64,000 bases of DNA from Lactobacillus psittaci DSM 15354 (GCF_000425905.1 NZ_KE384473.1:45209-109208); one strand, 5' to 3'. Counted from the stretch's first letter, positions 1 to 7,933 are shown. Notes: generated by a model from the sequence alone, not told the origin. Made by a program: numbers and translations.

Positions 1-347
1 AGTTCTTCGCTAAGTCAGAAGTAAATGGTCACACTTGGTACAACTTAGGTGGTAATCAATGGGTAGACGGTTCTTATGCTGTTGTAAATGGCCAACAAAA
101 TACTGTTAATGCTGCTAATACCAACAAGACTAATAATAGCAAATTTGATGTTGCCGCAAATTCAATCTTAAAAGTTGAAAATAAGCAAGGCTTGAAAGTA
201 TATACTTCACCAAATGGTAAGGAAACTAGTCAAGTATTGCCAGCTGGCACTAGATGGAAAGTGTTTAGAGAACTTAATAATGGTGAACTTTGGATGCAAT
301 TAGGTAGCAACCAATGGGTAAACACTGCTTCTAATGTCGCTAAATAA
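1..347 (+). CDS. C-terminal end of a secreted repeat (wall-binding-like) protein, 5' truncated by the window
   Basis: The reading frame is open from base 3 and stops at 345-347. About 114 residues are visible. They contain the end of one module (ending GNQWVDGSYAVV) and one full further module with the pattern LKVENKQGLKVYTSP ... LPAGTRWKVFREL ... GSNQWV. The same module order occurs in the protein at 4033-4944, and bases 1-93 are identical to 4597-4689, so the two genes are recent duplicates or have been homogenised by gene conversion. The modules resemble the bacterial SH3/SLAP-like surface repeats of lactobacilli. A role in binding the cell wall is inferred. The N-terminus and any signal peptide lie outside the window. 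Confidence 0.75.
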   Translation, partial: FFAKSEVNGHTWYNLGGNQWVDGSYAVVNGQQNTVNAANTNKTNNSKFDVAANSILKVENKQGLKVYTSPNGKETSQVLPAGTRWKVFRELNNGELWMQLGSNQWVNTASNVAK

Positions 348-370
348 CCTTAACTAAATAAATCAAATAA

Positions 371-417
371 CCTCACAATGATTAGACTTAATGCCTAACA
401 ATTGTGAGGTTTTTGTT
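371..417. terminator. 39-nt hairpin terminator, identical to the one at 4969-5007
   Basis: A 9-bp perfect stem (CCTCACAAT at 371-379 with ATTGTGAGG at 401-409) surrounds an inner TTAG/CTAA pairing and is followed by TTTTTGTTT. It sits between convergent genes and can serve both. All 39 bases recur at 4969-5007, and a diverged inverted copy lies at 23913-23951. Confidence 0.8.
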
Positions 418-1151
418 TAGTGAGCTTTTTGTGTAAATAATTTTCTTAATTCTTTTCCTTTGGTCGCTGGATATGTGCATGGCGCACCAGCTGGAAAGAA
501 GACCAATCTTTGTTTAAAATCAACTTTTACAACATTTTTTGGATTGATCAAGTATGAGTGATGAATCCGCAATAATTGTGGAAATTTTTCTGCTAATTCA
601 CGTAAGTTGCCATAAAATTCAAATACATTATTTTTGCAAATGAGTTTGATCATATGTGGTTTGTTGGAGGAGGTAGTTAGGTAATAGATGCGTGAAAGAC
701 TGATTTTATAGTTGATACTTTTGTCTTCAAATGATAAATACGCCTCACTTTTTTCTAACTTGGTATTGTTTAGCTTAGTAAGTAGTTGAGCCATTAGCTG
801 TTTAGAATTTGGACTACCTTTAACAATATAGCTTAAAGGGGCAATTTGCCTTTGAAGAGTCTCGAGAGCATAGTCTTCATAAGATGTTAAAAATGCAATT
901 TTACTATTTGGTTGAAGGGTCTTAATTTTTTCAGCAAGATCTATGCCATCGAGTTCTTGATTCAAATCAATATCCAAAATATATAGAGCAGGTAGTGCAT
1001 TATTTTCTACGTATTCGAGTAACTGCCATGGATTAACAGTCTTAAATGCTAATTTCATATTTAGCTTGTTTTTAGCAATAGTATCTTCAATTATGCTGGC
1101 ATAATAATTCAAAAAATCTTCGTTATCGTCACATAATAATATAGGAATCAA
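417..1151 (-). CDS. LytTR-family response regulator (AgrA/ComE type)
   Basis: This is the DNA-binding partner of the sensor kinase encoded just upstream on the same strand. The N-terminal receiver domain (about residues 1-120) has the acidic pair D8/D9, the phospho-acceptor D60 in LYILDID and K111. A LytTR DNA-binding domain follows (about 140-240), with the typical LRIHHSYLINPKNV segment. The start is TTG at 1151, chosen because GAGG lies about 10 bases upstream and the receiver begins at once. The gap to the kinase stop is 10 bases, so the two form one operon. No AgrB/AgrD-like or bacteriocin gene lies beside it. The nearest plausible targets are the flanking autolysin and repeat-protein genes (inference). 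Confidence 0.9.
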   Translation of the reverse strand: MIPILLCDDNEDFLNYYASIIEDTIAKNKLNMKLAFKTVNPWQLLEYVENNALPALYILDIDLNQELDGIDLAEKIKTLQPNSKIAFLTSYEDYALETLQRQIAPLSYIVKGSPNSKQLMAQLLTKLNNTKLEKSEAYLSFEDKSINYKISLSRIYYLTTSSNKPHMIKLICKNNVFEFYGNLRELAEKFPQLLRIHHSYLINPKNVVKVDFKQRLVFFPAGAPCTYPATKGKELRKLFTQKAH

Positions 1152-1161
1152 AATAATAACC

Positions 1162-2457
1162 TCAGTTAATTTCTAGAGTTGAGATAAAATGCTTATCAAC
1201 GACTTCTTGTTTAAGATGAACATTTGGATGTTCCTTAATAATATCCATTATATTTGCAAGTCCTAAACCATGACTACCTTTTTTAGTAGTATAGCCATAT
1301 TTTCTAATTTTATCTGGGTTTATTTCTTTACCATTAAAGCTATTTTCAATTACAACTTTTAAAGTATTGTCGTATTCTTTCATAGCGATAATGAGCTTCT
1401 TTTCTTGTGCCTCACTGATAGCTTCAATAGCGTTATCCAATAAAATCCCCAACATTCGAACAAGAATTATTTCTTCAAGGTTAACATCATTAATGGGATG
1501 TCTAGCATCAAAATAAACATCAATCTTAGCTTTGCGTGCTTCAATTAGCTTAGTTAATATCAATGACTTAACAGCCTTTAATTTCAAATTACCTAGATCC
1601 TTAAAAATACTGTAACCCTTGCTTAAATCTTCAGACGAATACTTATTAACTTGCTGCAAGTACTTTTTATTTATTTGACCATCTTCGAGGTTCAAACCTA
1701 ACAGCAAATTGTTATAGTCATGCTTGAATTTTCTTAATTGTTGATAATTAGCTTCAAGTTCATCAGTATAAAGAGACATAACGTGAATTTGCTGGCTTAA
1801 GTTTTTGCTTTCTTGTTTTTGACGTTGTGCTTTTAGCTGACTGTATGTCATATAAAGTGATAGGGCTAGTTGAATTAACATGAAGGATAAAAAGAAGTAT
1901 TTAATTATACCTAAAACATCAAAAGCTCTTGAAAACTCAACGACCATAAGTAGAAAAATATCTAGAAAAGCTAACTGACATAGAAAAGGCTTTTCGACTG
2001 ATTTAGTTTTAATCCAATAATAAATTCTTGTAACACAAAAAAATAATACTATGGCTAATATTAAATTGATGATTTCTTGAGTTACAATAAAAAGCCAATT
2101 ATTTGAAAACCTTACGATATTAAAAGACCTTAATAACATTTCTGTTAGCATACAAGAAGTAAAGCTTACGAAAATGTTGATTGTCAAAGCGAAAAAGAAA
2201 CTTATTAATTCAGGTGTAATTAGCATATTGTTCTTTTTCCACGAAGTATATCTTAAGAGAAGAAAAAGTAGTAATAATACAGCTGATATTAGTATTGCAC
2301 TAAAATTTGCAACAAAGCACAAAGGGATAACAAGTACTAAGAAAGTTAAATAGTAACTGATATTTTTAATTTTAGCTAGAAAACCGGCTAAAAATACAAT
2401 TTCTAAGATATCAATGCTTTCTTGTACCAATACTTGATATAAGTTTATTTTAATCAT
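1162..2457 (-). CDS. Membrane sensor histidine kinase, AgrC/ComD (HPK10-like) family
   Basis: This 431-residue kinase has six or seven predicted N-terminal membrane segments (about residues 5-210), a coiled linker, and a GHKL ATPase domain. The phospho-acceptor is H246 in the HPK10-type motif KHDYNN. The N-box is LLDNAIEAI (N342) and the G-box GLGLAN lies near 397. Such kinases usually sense secreted peptides. The start at 2457 is preferred over an upstream in-frame codon at 2478 because GGAGGA lies 5 bases before the ATG and would be inside the longer reading frame. The response regulator gene follows after 10 bases. The inducing signal cannot be read from the sequence. Confidence 0.9.
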   Translation of the reverse strand: MIKINLYQVLVQESIDILEIVFLAGFLAKIKNISYYLTFLVLVIPLCFVANFSAILISAVLLLLFLLLRYTSWKKNNMLITPELISFFFALTINIFVSFTSCMLTEMLLRSFNIVRFSNNWLFIVTQEIINLILAIVLFFCVTRIYYWIKTKSVEKPFLCQLAFLDIFLLMVVEFSRAFDVLGIIKYFFLSFMLIQLALSLYMTYSQLKAQRQKQESKNLSQQIHVMSLYTDELEANYQQLRKFKHDYNNLLLGLNLEDGQINKKYLQQVNKYSSEDLSKGYSIFKDLGNLKLKAVKSLILTKLIEARKAKIDVYFDARHPINDVNLEEIILVRMLGILLDNAIEAISEAQEKKLIIAMKEYDNTLKVVIENSFNGKEINPDKIRKYGYTTKKGSHGLGLANIMDIIKEHPNVHLKQEVVDKHFISTLEIN

Positions 2458-2788
2458 AATTCCTCCATGTGTTATCAATGTTAATCTTGATTTTTAAATG
2501 ATAACACTTTCTTATAAATTATAGGATAAAAAAATAATGTTAGAATACCAAAAATAATAGTTTTTAAAATCATTATAAAAAATAGTTGGGTCATTTTTCG
2601 AGTTAAGATACTGAGATTTCGAATTAGGAAAAAATACAGTTTTAATGCTATTAAAGTGCAATAATCTAGGTGGACATGTCTAGGAAGGATTTATTTAAAA
2701 TGCAGAATATATTAGTAATGTTATTTTGTGAATATACAAAAGGCTAAATTAATTTATTATTATGTTACGCAGAATAGGAGATAAGAAT
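2458..2788. other. Divergent intergenic region between the kinase and the autolysin
   Basis: This is an AT-rich stretch of about 330 bases that must hold the divergent promoters of the two-component operon and the autolysin gene. I see no convincing -35/-10 pair and no clear LytTR binding repeat. Two AATAGTT boxes (2556-2562 and 2581-2587) are 25 bases apart, which is longer than the usual spacing. A 23-codon open frame (2676-2747) with an AGGTGG sequence in front is the only possible small gene; it is treated under findings. Confidence 0.4.
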
Positions 2789-3940
2789 ATGAATATGAAA
2801 TTTTTAAGAAGAGGGATTACAGCTGCTACCTTAGCTGCAATATTATTGTCAAATTCAAATAGTTTAGTTTTAGCTGTAGAACAATCAAAAGCTAATAGCG
2901 CAAAAACTGAACAAGCTACTGATAGACAACCAAGTCAAGATTACTTAGCTAAAGATCCTAGTATTGGTCCAGGCTATTACGAATTTTCGAATGGTAAGCC
3001 CAAATATGATTTGAATTCTATTTTATACGCAAATGTTGATGCAACAACTTTCTTTAATAGTATTAAAGCAGGTGCAATGGCGGGATGGAAAAAAGGAATT
3101 TTACCATCTATAACAGCAGCCCAAGCAGCAATTGAAAGTGGGTGGGGCGCAACAGGAGGAGCTCGTATTGCCAATAATTTATTTGGAATTAAAGGTACTT
3201 ATAACGGACAAGGCACATATTTAAGAACTACTGAGTATCGTGGTGGAAGATACGTTTCTATTGTTGCCCAATTTAGAAAATATCCAAATTGGGCAACATC
3301 TATAGAAGATCATGCTAACTTCTTAGTCAATAATAGCAGATATCATAACTTACTTTTCCAAAAGGATTATCGAACTTTTGCTAGATTGCTACTACAAGAT
3401 GGTTACGCAACTGATCCTAACTATGCCTCAAAGATTATTAACTTTATTCAAATTTATGGTTTACAATCATGGGACCAAGAAGCATTTAATGGCAATACTG
3501 GCAGTGGAATTACTCAAGAATCTGAAGATATTGCTCAAATTAAATATGTTCCAGGTTACGGTGTATTAGGATTCACTATTGATGGTAAATATATTCCAGG
3601 TAGTAACTATAAGTTCAAGGATGGCACTCGTTGGAAGGTTTTACGTTCTGTAGTAATTAATGGTCAAGAAATGTATGACCTTGGTGCAGGTCAATATGTA
3701 CCTAAAGCATATACTGATCACTATGACAATGGTGTTGTAACTATTCACTATGTACCAAACTACGGTGTTAACGCTTGGAGAAGTGATGGTACTCAAATTG
3801 CCGGTAGTAACTTGAAGTTTAAGACAGGTTCACGCTGGAAGATTTGTGGAGTAAAAATGATTAACGGCGAAATTTGTTACTTAGTTGGTATAGATACTTA
3901 TATTCCTAAGAAATACACACAATGGGGTGCAGGAAAATAA
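2789..3940 (+). CDS. Secreted N-acetylglucosaminidase-type autolysin (GH73) with C-terminal SLAP-like repeats
   Basis: This enzyme is predicted to cleave peptidoglycan glycan strands outside the cell. The ATG at 2789 (383 residues) is preferred over one 27 bases upstream because AGGAGA lies at the right distance. A signal peptide (FLRRGITAATLAAILL) is followed by a short linker and the GH73 domain (about residues 86-226) with the catalytic glutamate E116 in AAIESGWG and the NNLFGIKG motif. Two C-terminal modules follow, each with YVPxYGVxxW/F ... GSNxKFKxGxRWK ... YxPK, like the SLAP/wall-binding domains of lactobacilli. Its neighbours are a LytTR two-component operon and two repeat proteins, which suggests a wall-remodelling locus. 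Confidence 0.87.
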   Translation: MNMKFLRRGITAATLAAILLSNSNSLVLAVEQSKANSAKTEQATDRQPSQDYLAKDPSIGPGYYEFSNGKPKYDLNSILYANVDATTFFNSIKAGAMAGWKKGILPSITAAQAAIESGWGATGGARIANNLFGIKGTYNGQGTYLRTTEYRGGRYVSIVAQFRKYPNWATSIEDHANFLVNNSRYHNLLFQKDYRTFARLLLQDGYATDPNYASKIINFIQIYGLQSWDQEAFNGNTGSGITQESEDIAQIKYVPGYGVLGFTIDGKYIPGSNYKFKDGTRWKVLRSVVINGQEMYDLGAGQYVPKAYTDHYDNGVVTIHYVPNYGVNAWRSDGTQIAGSNLKFKTGSRWKICGVKMINGEICYLVGIDTYIPKKYTQWGAGK

Positions 3941-3966
3941 TTAATTAACCTATTGTGTATTTTCCT
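3931..3966. repeat. Inverted repeat over the autolysin stop codon
   Basis: AGGAAAATA (3931-3939) is the exact complement of TATTTTCCT (3958-3966), giving a 9-bp stem with an 18-base loop. There is no T-run, so it is not a standard terminator. The right arm begins at the end of the putative -35 box of the next gene. Confidence 0.5.
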
Positions 3967-3980
3967 AACTGTGTTATTAT
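3953..3980 (+). promoter_or_regulatory. Candidate sigma-A promoter of the repeat protein at 4033
   Basis: TTGTGT (3953-3958) and TATTAT (3975-3980) are separated by 16 bases. It leaves a leader of about 45 bases before the GAGGA ribosome-binding site. Confidence 0.45.
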
Positions 3981-4032
3981 GTAATCGAAACGAAATATTG
4001 TAATTTTTTTGTAACATATAGAGGAATTAAAA

Positions 4033-4944
4033 ATGAAAAAAGATACATTAAAATTAGCTTCTGCAACTGCATTAGCCGGTGTAACATTAATGGGCGTAGC
4101 TCAACCAGCAATGGCCACTACTGTAGATATGGGTTACGTAGCTAAGGATTCTACTAAGGGTCAAGGTTACTATGATGTAAAGAAGGATTTAGTAAAGCTT
4201 GATACAACTGGCCGTGTTAACTATGTTCCTGGTTATGGTATTTTACTTTGGGCAAAACCAGGTAACGAACCAACTAAGAGATATTTAGCACATGGTACTA
4301 GCTGGAAAGTATTCGGCTATGTAACTGATGCAAATGGTCATAAGTGGTACAACCTTGGTGGAAATCAATGGGTTGACTCAAGTTATATTGTATTAAGTAA
4401 CAGTGCTCACACAGAAACAACACCAACAACTAAAGAATCAACTTCAACTAAGGCAACTACTACAACAAGTACCACTACTTCAACTGCTGCAACTGGCGTG
4501 CTTAAGATTAACTACCGTCCAGGATATGGCGTAATGCTTTGGGCTACTCCAGGTGCTCATGCATTGAATCGTTACTTGCCACATGGCAGTAGCTGGAAGT
4601 TCTTCGCTAAGTCAGAAGTAAATGGTCACACTTGGTACAACTTAGGTGGTAATCAATGGGTAGACGGTTCTTATGCTGTTGTAAATGGCCAAAATAACAG
4701 TTTTAAACCAGATGATTATAAAATGCCACGATTCGATATTTCAGTAAATGAAATTTTAAAAGTTACAAACAAGCAAGGCTTGAAAGTATATTCTTCACCA
4801 AATGGTGATGGTAAGCTAACCGGTCAGGTATTGCCATATGGCAGTAGCTGGAAAGTATCTAGAGAATTAAATAATGGATATTTATGGTTAAAAGTTGGTA
4901 CTAACCAATGGATAATCGGGTATGAAAATGAACTAAATAAATAA
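4033..4944 (+). CDS. Secreted three-module surface repeat protein
   Basis: This is a 303-residue exported protein with a signal peptide (about residues 1-28, cleavage likely after AMA). A segment AKDSTKGQGYY follows that also occurs in the neighbouring autolysin as AKDPSIGPGYY. Then come two modules of about 60 residues (YVPGYGILLW ... LGGNQWVDSSY and YRPGYGVMLW ... LGGNQWVDGSY) separated by a Thr/Ser-rich linker (about 128-155), and a third diverged module. No catalytic motif or LPxTG anchor is visible. The repeats resemble bacterial SH3/SLAP wall-binding modules, so non-covalent wall attachment is inferred. The second module and the terminator are duplicated in the gene cut by the left window edge. 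Confidence 0.75.
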   Translation: MKKDTLKLASATALAGVTLMGVAQPAMATTVDMGYVAKDSTKGQGYYDVKKDLVKLDTTGRVNYVPGYGILLWAKPGNEPTKRYLAHGTSWKVFGYVTDANGHKWYNLGGNQWVDSSYIVLSNSAHTETTPTTKESTSTKATTTTSTTTSTAATGVLKINYRPGYGVMLWATPGAHALNRYLPHGSSWKFFAKSEVNGHTWYNLGGNQWVDGSYAVVNGQNNSFKPDDYKMPRFDISVNEILKVTNKQGLKVYSSPNGDGKLTGQVLPYGSSWKVSRELNNGYLWLKVGTNQWIIGYENELNK

Positions 4945-4968
4945 TCAATATAAATTAACTAAAAAATA

Positions 4969-5016
4969 CCTCACAATGATTAGACTTAATGCCTAACAAT
5001 TGTGAGGTATTTGTTT
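4969..5016. terminator. Hairpin terminator, second copy of the 39-nt element
   Basis: CCTCACAAT (4969-4977) pairs with ATTGTGAGG (4999-5007), followed by TATTTGTTT. It is identical over 39 bases to 371-409. Together with the next hairpin (5041-5071) it forms a pair that recurs at 23913-24004. Confidence 0.8.
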
Positions 5017-5040
5017 ATCCAATTTTTTAACTAAACAAAA

Positions 5041-5071
5041 ACACGATTCCTGTAAAATCCAGAAATCGTGT
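5041..5071 (-). terminator. 31-nt hairpin after yidC
   Basis: ACACGATT (5041-5048) pairs with AATCGTGT (5064-5071), lying just after the yidC stop on the minus strand. Reading that strand, a T-rich run follows. A 31-nt hairpin with 25 identical positions lies at 23974-24004 after another minus-strand gene. Confidence 0.7.
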
Positions 5072-5077
5072 TATAAA

Positions 5078-6061
5078 TTACTTATCTTCGCGCTTTTGCT
5101 TACCTGCATTACGCTTACGCAATTCATTTTCAGTAACATCAGAGTGACTAGTAGTTGCTGAATTATTTGAATTGTTTGAATTATTGCCATTGATAATTTG
5201 GTCGATAATTTCTTGTGTAACTACGACTTTCATTGGCTTTTCTTTAAGTTCTGCATCGATTCTGGCTTTAGCTCTTGGCATGATAATGTAAGTTACAATT
5301 ACTTGTTGAATTAATGCAATAATTCCGCCAACTAAGAAGTAAAGACCGAGAGCACCAGGTGTTGACATTGAAATGAATAATGTCATCAATGGACTGATAA
5401 AGATTGTTGATTGCATTGCTGCTCGTTGTTGTTCACTAACGCCGCGAAGCATTAATAAACTTTGAGCTAAGTAAAAGAGCGCACCGATAATCGCAAATAG
5501 TAATGATGGCTTACCAAGTGATACTCCGAAGAAGCTGGTCTTGTATAAGGCATCTGAATAGGCTACTGCTTGATAAATACCAATCATGAATGGGAATTGG
5601 ATTAATAGAGGCAAGCAGCCAATTCCGCCTGTGATGCTTAGGTTGTTTTCGTGATATACCTTTTGCTGAAGTTGGCTAATTTGCATTTGCTTGTCAGGAG
5701 TTAAGGAACGATCCTTTAAAGCAGTTTGAATTAGTTGAAGTTGATCTTGCAACCGGCTAACCTTTTCTTGCTGAATTGTTGACTTCTTTGAAGTAGAAAG
5801 CATTAATGGCAAGAGTACAAAACGAATTACTGCAGTAATAATTGCAATTGCCCAACCAGCACCATTAGTACCACCGATTGCATTTTCAGTTGCCAACATG
5901 ATATTTCTAATTGGAATACCGATGAATTGGTAAATTATACCAAAAAATCCGCCTTTAGGAGCTGCGCTTGCACCTGTCTTATAGGCAGCACAGCCAGTTA
6001 AGATTAAGGCAAGGGTAGCTAATAACCCTAATAATAGTAAAATCTTTTTATTTTTTTTCAT
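5078..6061 (-). CDS. yidC: Membrane protein insertase YidC/OxaA (lipoprotein form)
   Basis: YidC inserts and folds membrane proteins, alone or with SecYEG. The 327-residue protein begins with a lipoprotein signal ending LILTGC (lipidated Cys at about residue 24), as is usual for Gram-positive YidC. It has a conserved core with about five membrane segments, including GWAIAIITAVIRFVLLPL with the key arginine, and GCLPLLIQFPFMIGIYQA. The basic C-terminal tail (KAKARIDAELKEK, then an Asn/Ser-rich stretch and KRNAGKQKR) fits ribosome contact. It lies 49 bases downstream of acyP on the same strand. Gram-positive bacteria often carry two YidC paralogues, so this may be one of two. Confidence 0.95.
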   Translation of the reverse strand: MKKNKKILLLLGLLATLALILTGCAAYKTGASAAPKGGFFGIIYQFIGIPIRNIMLATENAIGGTNGAGWAIAIITAVIRFVLLPLMLSTSKKSTIQQEKVSRLQDQLQLIQTALKDRSLTPDKQMQISQLQQKVYHENNLSITGGIGCLPLLIQFPFMIGIYQAVAYSDALYKTSFFGVSLGKPSLLFAIIGALFYLAQSLLMLRGVSEQQRAAMQSTIFISPLMTLFISMSTPGALGLYFLVGGIIALIQQVIVTYIIMPRAKARIDAELKEKPMKVVVTQEIIDQIINGNNSNNSNNSATTSHSDVTENELRKRNAGKQKREDK

Positions 6062-6110
6062 TAAATTAATCCACCACTTAATTATAAATTTCTTTGTCTA
6101 AAACAACTGG

Positions 6111-6386
6111 TTAATATTTTACCGTAAAACGGGTTAAAGGTGCCACATTTGTCAACTGCTTTTGCTCAATTTTATCAATTCTGGCAGCGGGACTTTGTGC
6201 TGCAGGTAATTCTTGAATAAACTTATTTAAAACGTAGTCTTTACCTTGAATTAAGATGTTGACACTGCCGTCACTTTCGTTTTTTACCCAGCCTTTTAAG
6301 AAATACTTCTTCGCTAAAATCTGAGTACACCATCTAAAACCAACGCCTTGAACAAGGCCGTATACATGAATTTCTCTTGTTTCCAT
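6111..6386 (-). CDS. acyP: Acylphosphatase
   Basis: This small enzyme (91 residues, the usual length) hydrolyses carboxyl-phosphate bonds of acylphosphates. The signature VYGLVQGVGFRW contains the catalytic arginine R18. The second motif GWVKNESDGSV holds the catalytic asparagine N36. The gene is first in a minus-strand pair with yidC and is divergent from the rRNA methyltransferase gene, with 84 bases between them. The pairing with yidC looks like shared transcription rather than shared function. Confidence 0.93.
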   Translation of the reverse strand: METREIHVYGLVQGVGFRWCTQILAKKYFLKGWVKNESDGSVNILIQGKDYVLNKFIQELPAAQSPAARIDKIEQKQLTNVAPLTRFTVKY

Positions 6387-6470
6387 ATTTTTTCTCCTAT
6401 GAAATACAATCTACTATTTAATATTTTAACCTTCTAACTTAAAATAGGATAGTGGACTAAGGAGAAAGAT

Positions 6471-7238
6471 ATGCAGAAAATAACTTCAACAACTAATCAA
6501 ACTATTAAAAATTTAGCCAAGCTAAATAAAAAGAAATATCGTGAGCAAGAAGGCTATTATTTAATTGAAGGCTTTCATTTAATTGATGAGGCTTTTAAGA
6601 GTGAATTAAAGTATAAATACTTATTAGCAACTGCTGCTGCTTTTGAAAAGTTAGTAGATAAATATGAAATTGATTTAGATGATAAAAGATTAATTCAAAT
6701 TAATGAAAAAGTTGCTAAGCATCTAAGTGCAACTACTAATTCACAAGATGTATTTATGGTCTTAAAGATTAACCAGCCTAAGCACTTTACCTTTAACTTT
6801 GGTAAGTGGGTCTTACTTGATACTTTAGCTGATCCCGGAAATATCGGAACAATTATTAGAACTGCAGATGCTGCTGGTTTTGATGGTGTGGTCTTATCAG
6901 AAAATTGCGCTGATTTATATAATCCCAAGACGCAAAGAGCAATGCAGGGAAGTCAATTCCACTTGCCAGTGATTAAGGCGGATATTTTAAAGACCATTGA
7001 ACAATTTAAGGAAAATTATATTCCGGTCTATGCTTCGGTTTTAGATAGTGAAGCTAAAGAATTACCAACTTTTGAAAAGACTAAGGAATTAGCCTTAATT
7101 ATTGGTAATGAAGCTAATGGTGTAAGTGACGAAGTAGTCGCACAAGCTGATGAAAAGCTATTTATTCCGATTAAGGGTCAGGCTGAATCGTTAAACGCTG
7201 CAGTAGCAGCTGGGATTATGATTTACCATTTCGCCTAA
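6471..7238 (+). CDS. SpoU/TrmH-family RNA 2'-O-methyltransferase
   Basis: It is predicted to transfer a methyl group from S-adenosylmethionine to a ribose 2'-OH, probably in 23S rRNA. The N-terminal substrate-binding domain (about residues 1-95) has KKYREQEGYYLIEGFHLI. The SPOUT catalytic domain has the three trefoil-knot motifs: LADPGNIGTIIRTADAAGFDGV, LALIIGNEANGVS, and IPIKGQAESLNAAVAAGI. The start has AAGGAGA 6 bases upstream. Length (255) fits the TsnR/RlmB-like branch, but the exact target nucleotide cannot be told. The gene sits between acyP and pheST. Confidence 0.88.
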   Translation: MQKITSTTNQTIKNLAKLNKKKYREQEGYYLIEGFHLIDEAFKSELKYKYLLATAAAFEKLVDKYEIDLDDKRLIQINEKVAKHLSATTNSQDVFMVLKINQPKHFTFNFGKWVLLDTLADPGNIGTIIRTADAAGFDGVVLSENCADLYNPKTQRAMQGSQFHLPVIKADILKTIEQFKENYIPVYASVLDSEAKELPTFEKTKELALIIGNEANGVSDEVVAQADEKLFIPIKGQAESLNAAVAAGIMIYHFA

Positions 7239-7244
7239 GCAAGG

Positions 7245-7276
7245 TACTTGTATTAAGTAAGTGAAGCCATTATAAT
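7245..7276 (+). promoter_or_regulatory. Promoter of the HxlR regulator with an overlapping inverted repeat
   Basis: TTGTAT (7248-7253) and TATAAT (7271-7276) are separated by 17 bases. An inverted repeat TACTT-N5-AAGTA (7245-7259) covers the -35 box and could be an operator for the regulator itself. Confidence 0.6.
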
Positions 7277-7305
7277 TTTAGGCAGTATGACATAGGAGGC
7301 TTAAT

Positions 7306-7653
7306 ATGACTAAAGCTGTAAAAGAAAGTAGTAGTGGCTGTGGTCAACGTGATTATCAAAATTGTGAACATTTCATTAATGCTTTTGCCTTTATTGGTAA
7401 AAAGTGGAATGGATTGATCATTAGCTCTTTATGTAGTGTTAAACCAATGCGCTTTAAGGACTTAGCTAATGCAGTGCAGGCTTGTAGTGACCGAGTACTA
7501 GTTGAGCGCTTAAAAGAATTAGAACAATTAAAAATTGTTAAACGGTCAGTTGATGAAGAAACTGGCATAATTACTTATACCTTGACCAAAAAGGGTGCAG
7601 AGCTTAAACCTGTTTTTGATTTGATTCATGACTGGGCTGACCGTTGGGCTTAA
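7306..7653 (+). CDS. HxlR-family winged-helix transcriptional regulator
   Basis: This is a 115-residue DNA-binding protein with the full HxlR domain: the entry CEHFINAFAFIGKKWNGLIISSL, the recognition region MRFKDLANAVQACSDRVLVERLKELEQ, and the wing EETGIITYTLTKKG. Cysteines near the N-terminus (SGCGQRDYQNCEH) are in the position where some family members sense electrophiles or oxidants, but that role is inference. AGGAGG precedes the ATG. It stands alone between the methyltransferase gene and the pheS leader, so its target is unknown. The inverted repeat over its own -35 box suggests autoregulation. Confidence 0.85.
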   Translation: MTKAVKESSSGCGQRDYQNCEHFINAFAFIGKKWNGLIISSLCSVKPMRFKDLANAVQACSDRVLVERLKELEQLKIVKRSVDEETGIITYTLTKKGAELKPVFDLIHDWADRWA

Positions 7654-7694
7654 AAAAGATTGCAAGATTGGTATAAAAGTTTTATCATACTAAC

Positions 7695-7917
7695 TATAAT
7701 GCAATGACCAAGACTAGTAGCTGTTAGCCAAATTAACAGAGAGGGTTGTATCCGCTGAGAATAACCTATTTTGGAGATAGTGAATTTCATCTTGAGAGTA
7801 GAATTTAATCAATTCCGGTATTTCACCGTTATCGAATTTTTGAGTGTAGGGTAGTTTCTACCCTAAACTAGGGTGGTACCGCGAAGCTTCGTCCCTTTTG
7901 GGATGAAGCTTTTTTTG
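7695..7917 (+). promoter_or_regulatory. Phenylalanine T-box riboswitch and antiterminator/terminator upstream of pheS
   Basis: A -10 box TATAAT (7695-7700) starts a leader of about 230 bases with the classic T-box sequence AGGGTGGTACCGCG at 7870-7883. The specifier-loop region GTGAATTTCATCTTGAG offers UUC, a Phe codon. A terminator hairpin follows (arms around GAAGCTTC and GATGAAGC, then a T-run ending near 7917). Uncharged tRNA-Phe should pair with the specifier and T-box and allow read-through into pheST. Both the motif and the downstream genes agree on phenylalanine. Confidence 0.93.
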
Positions 7918-7933
7918 TGGAAAGGAAAACAAC

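Noticed and set aside
2556-2587. Two AATAGTT boxes as a LytTR regulator site
   Set aside because: The 25-base spacing is longer than the usual 20-22 and the flanks do not match the LytTR consensus.
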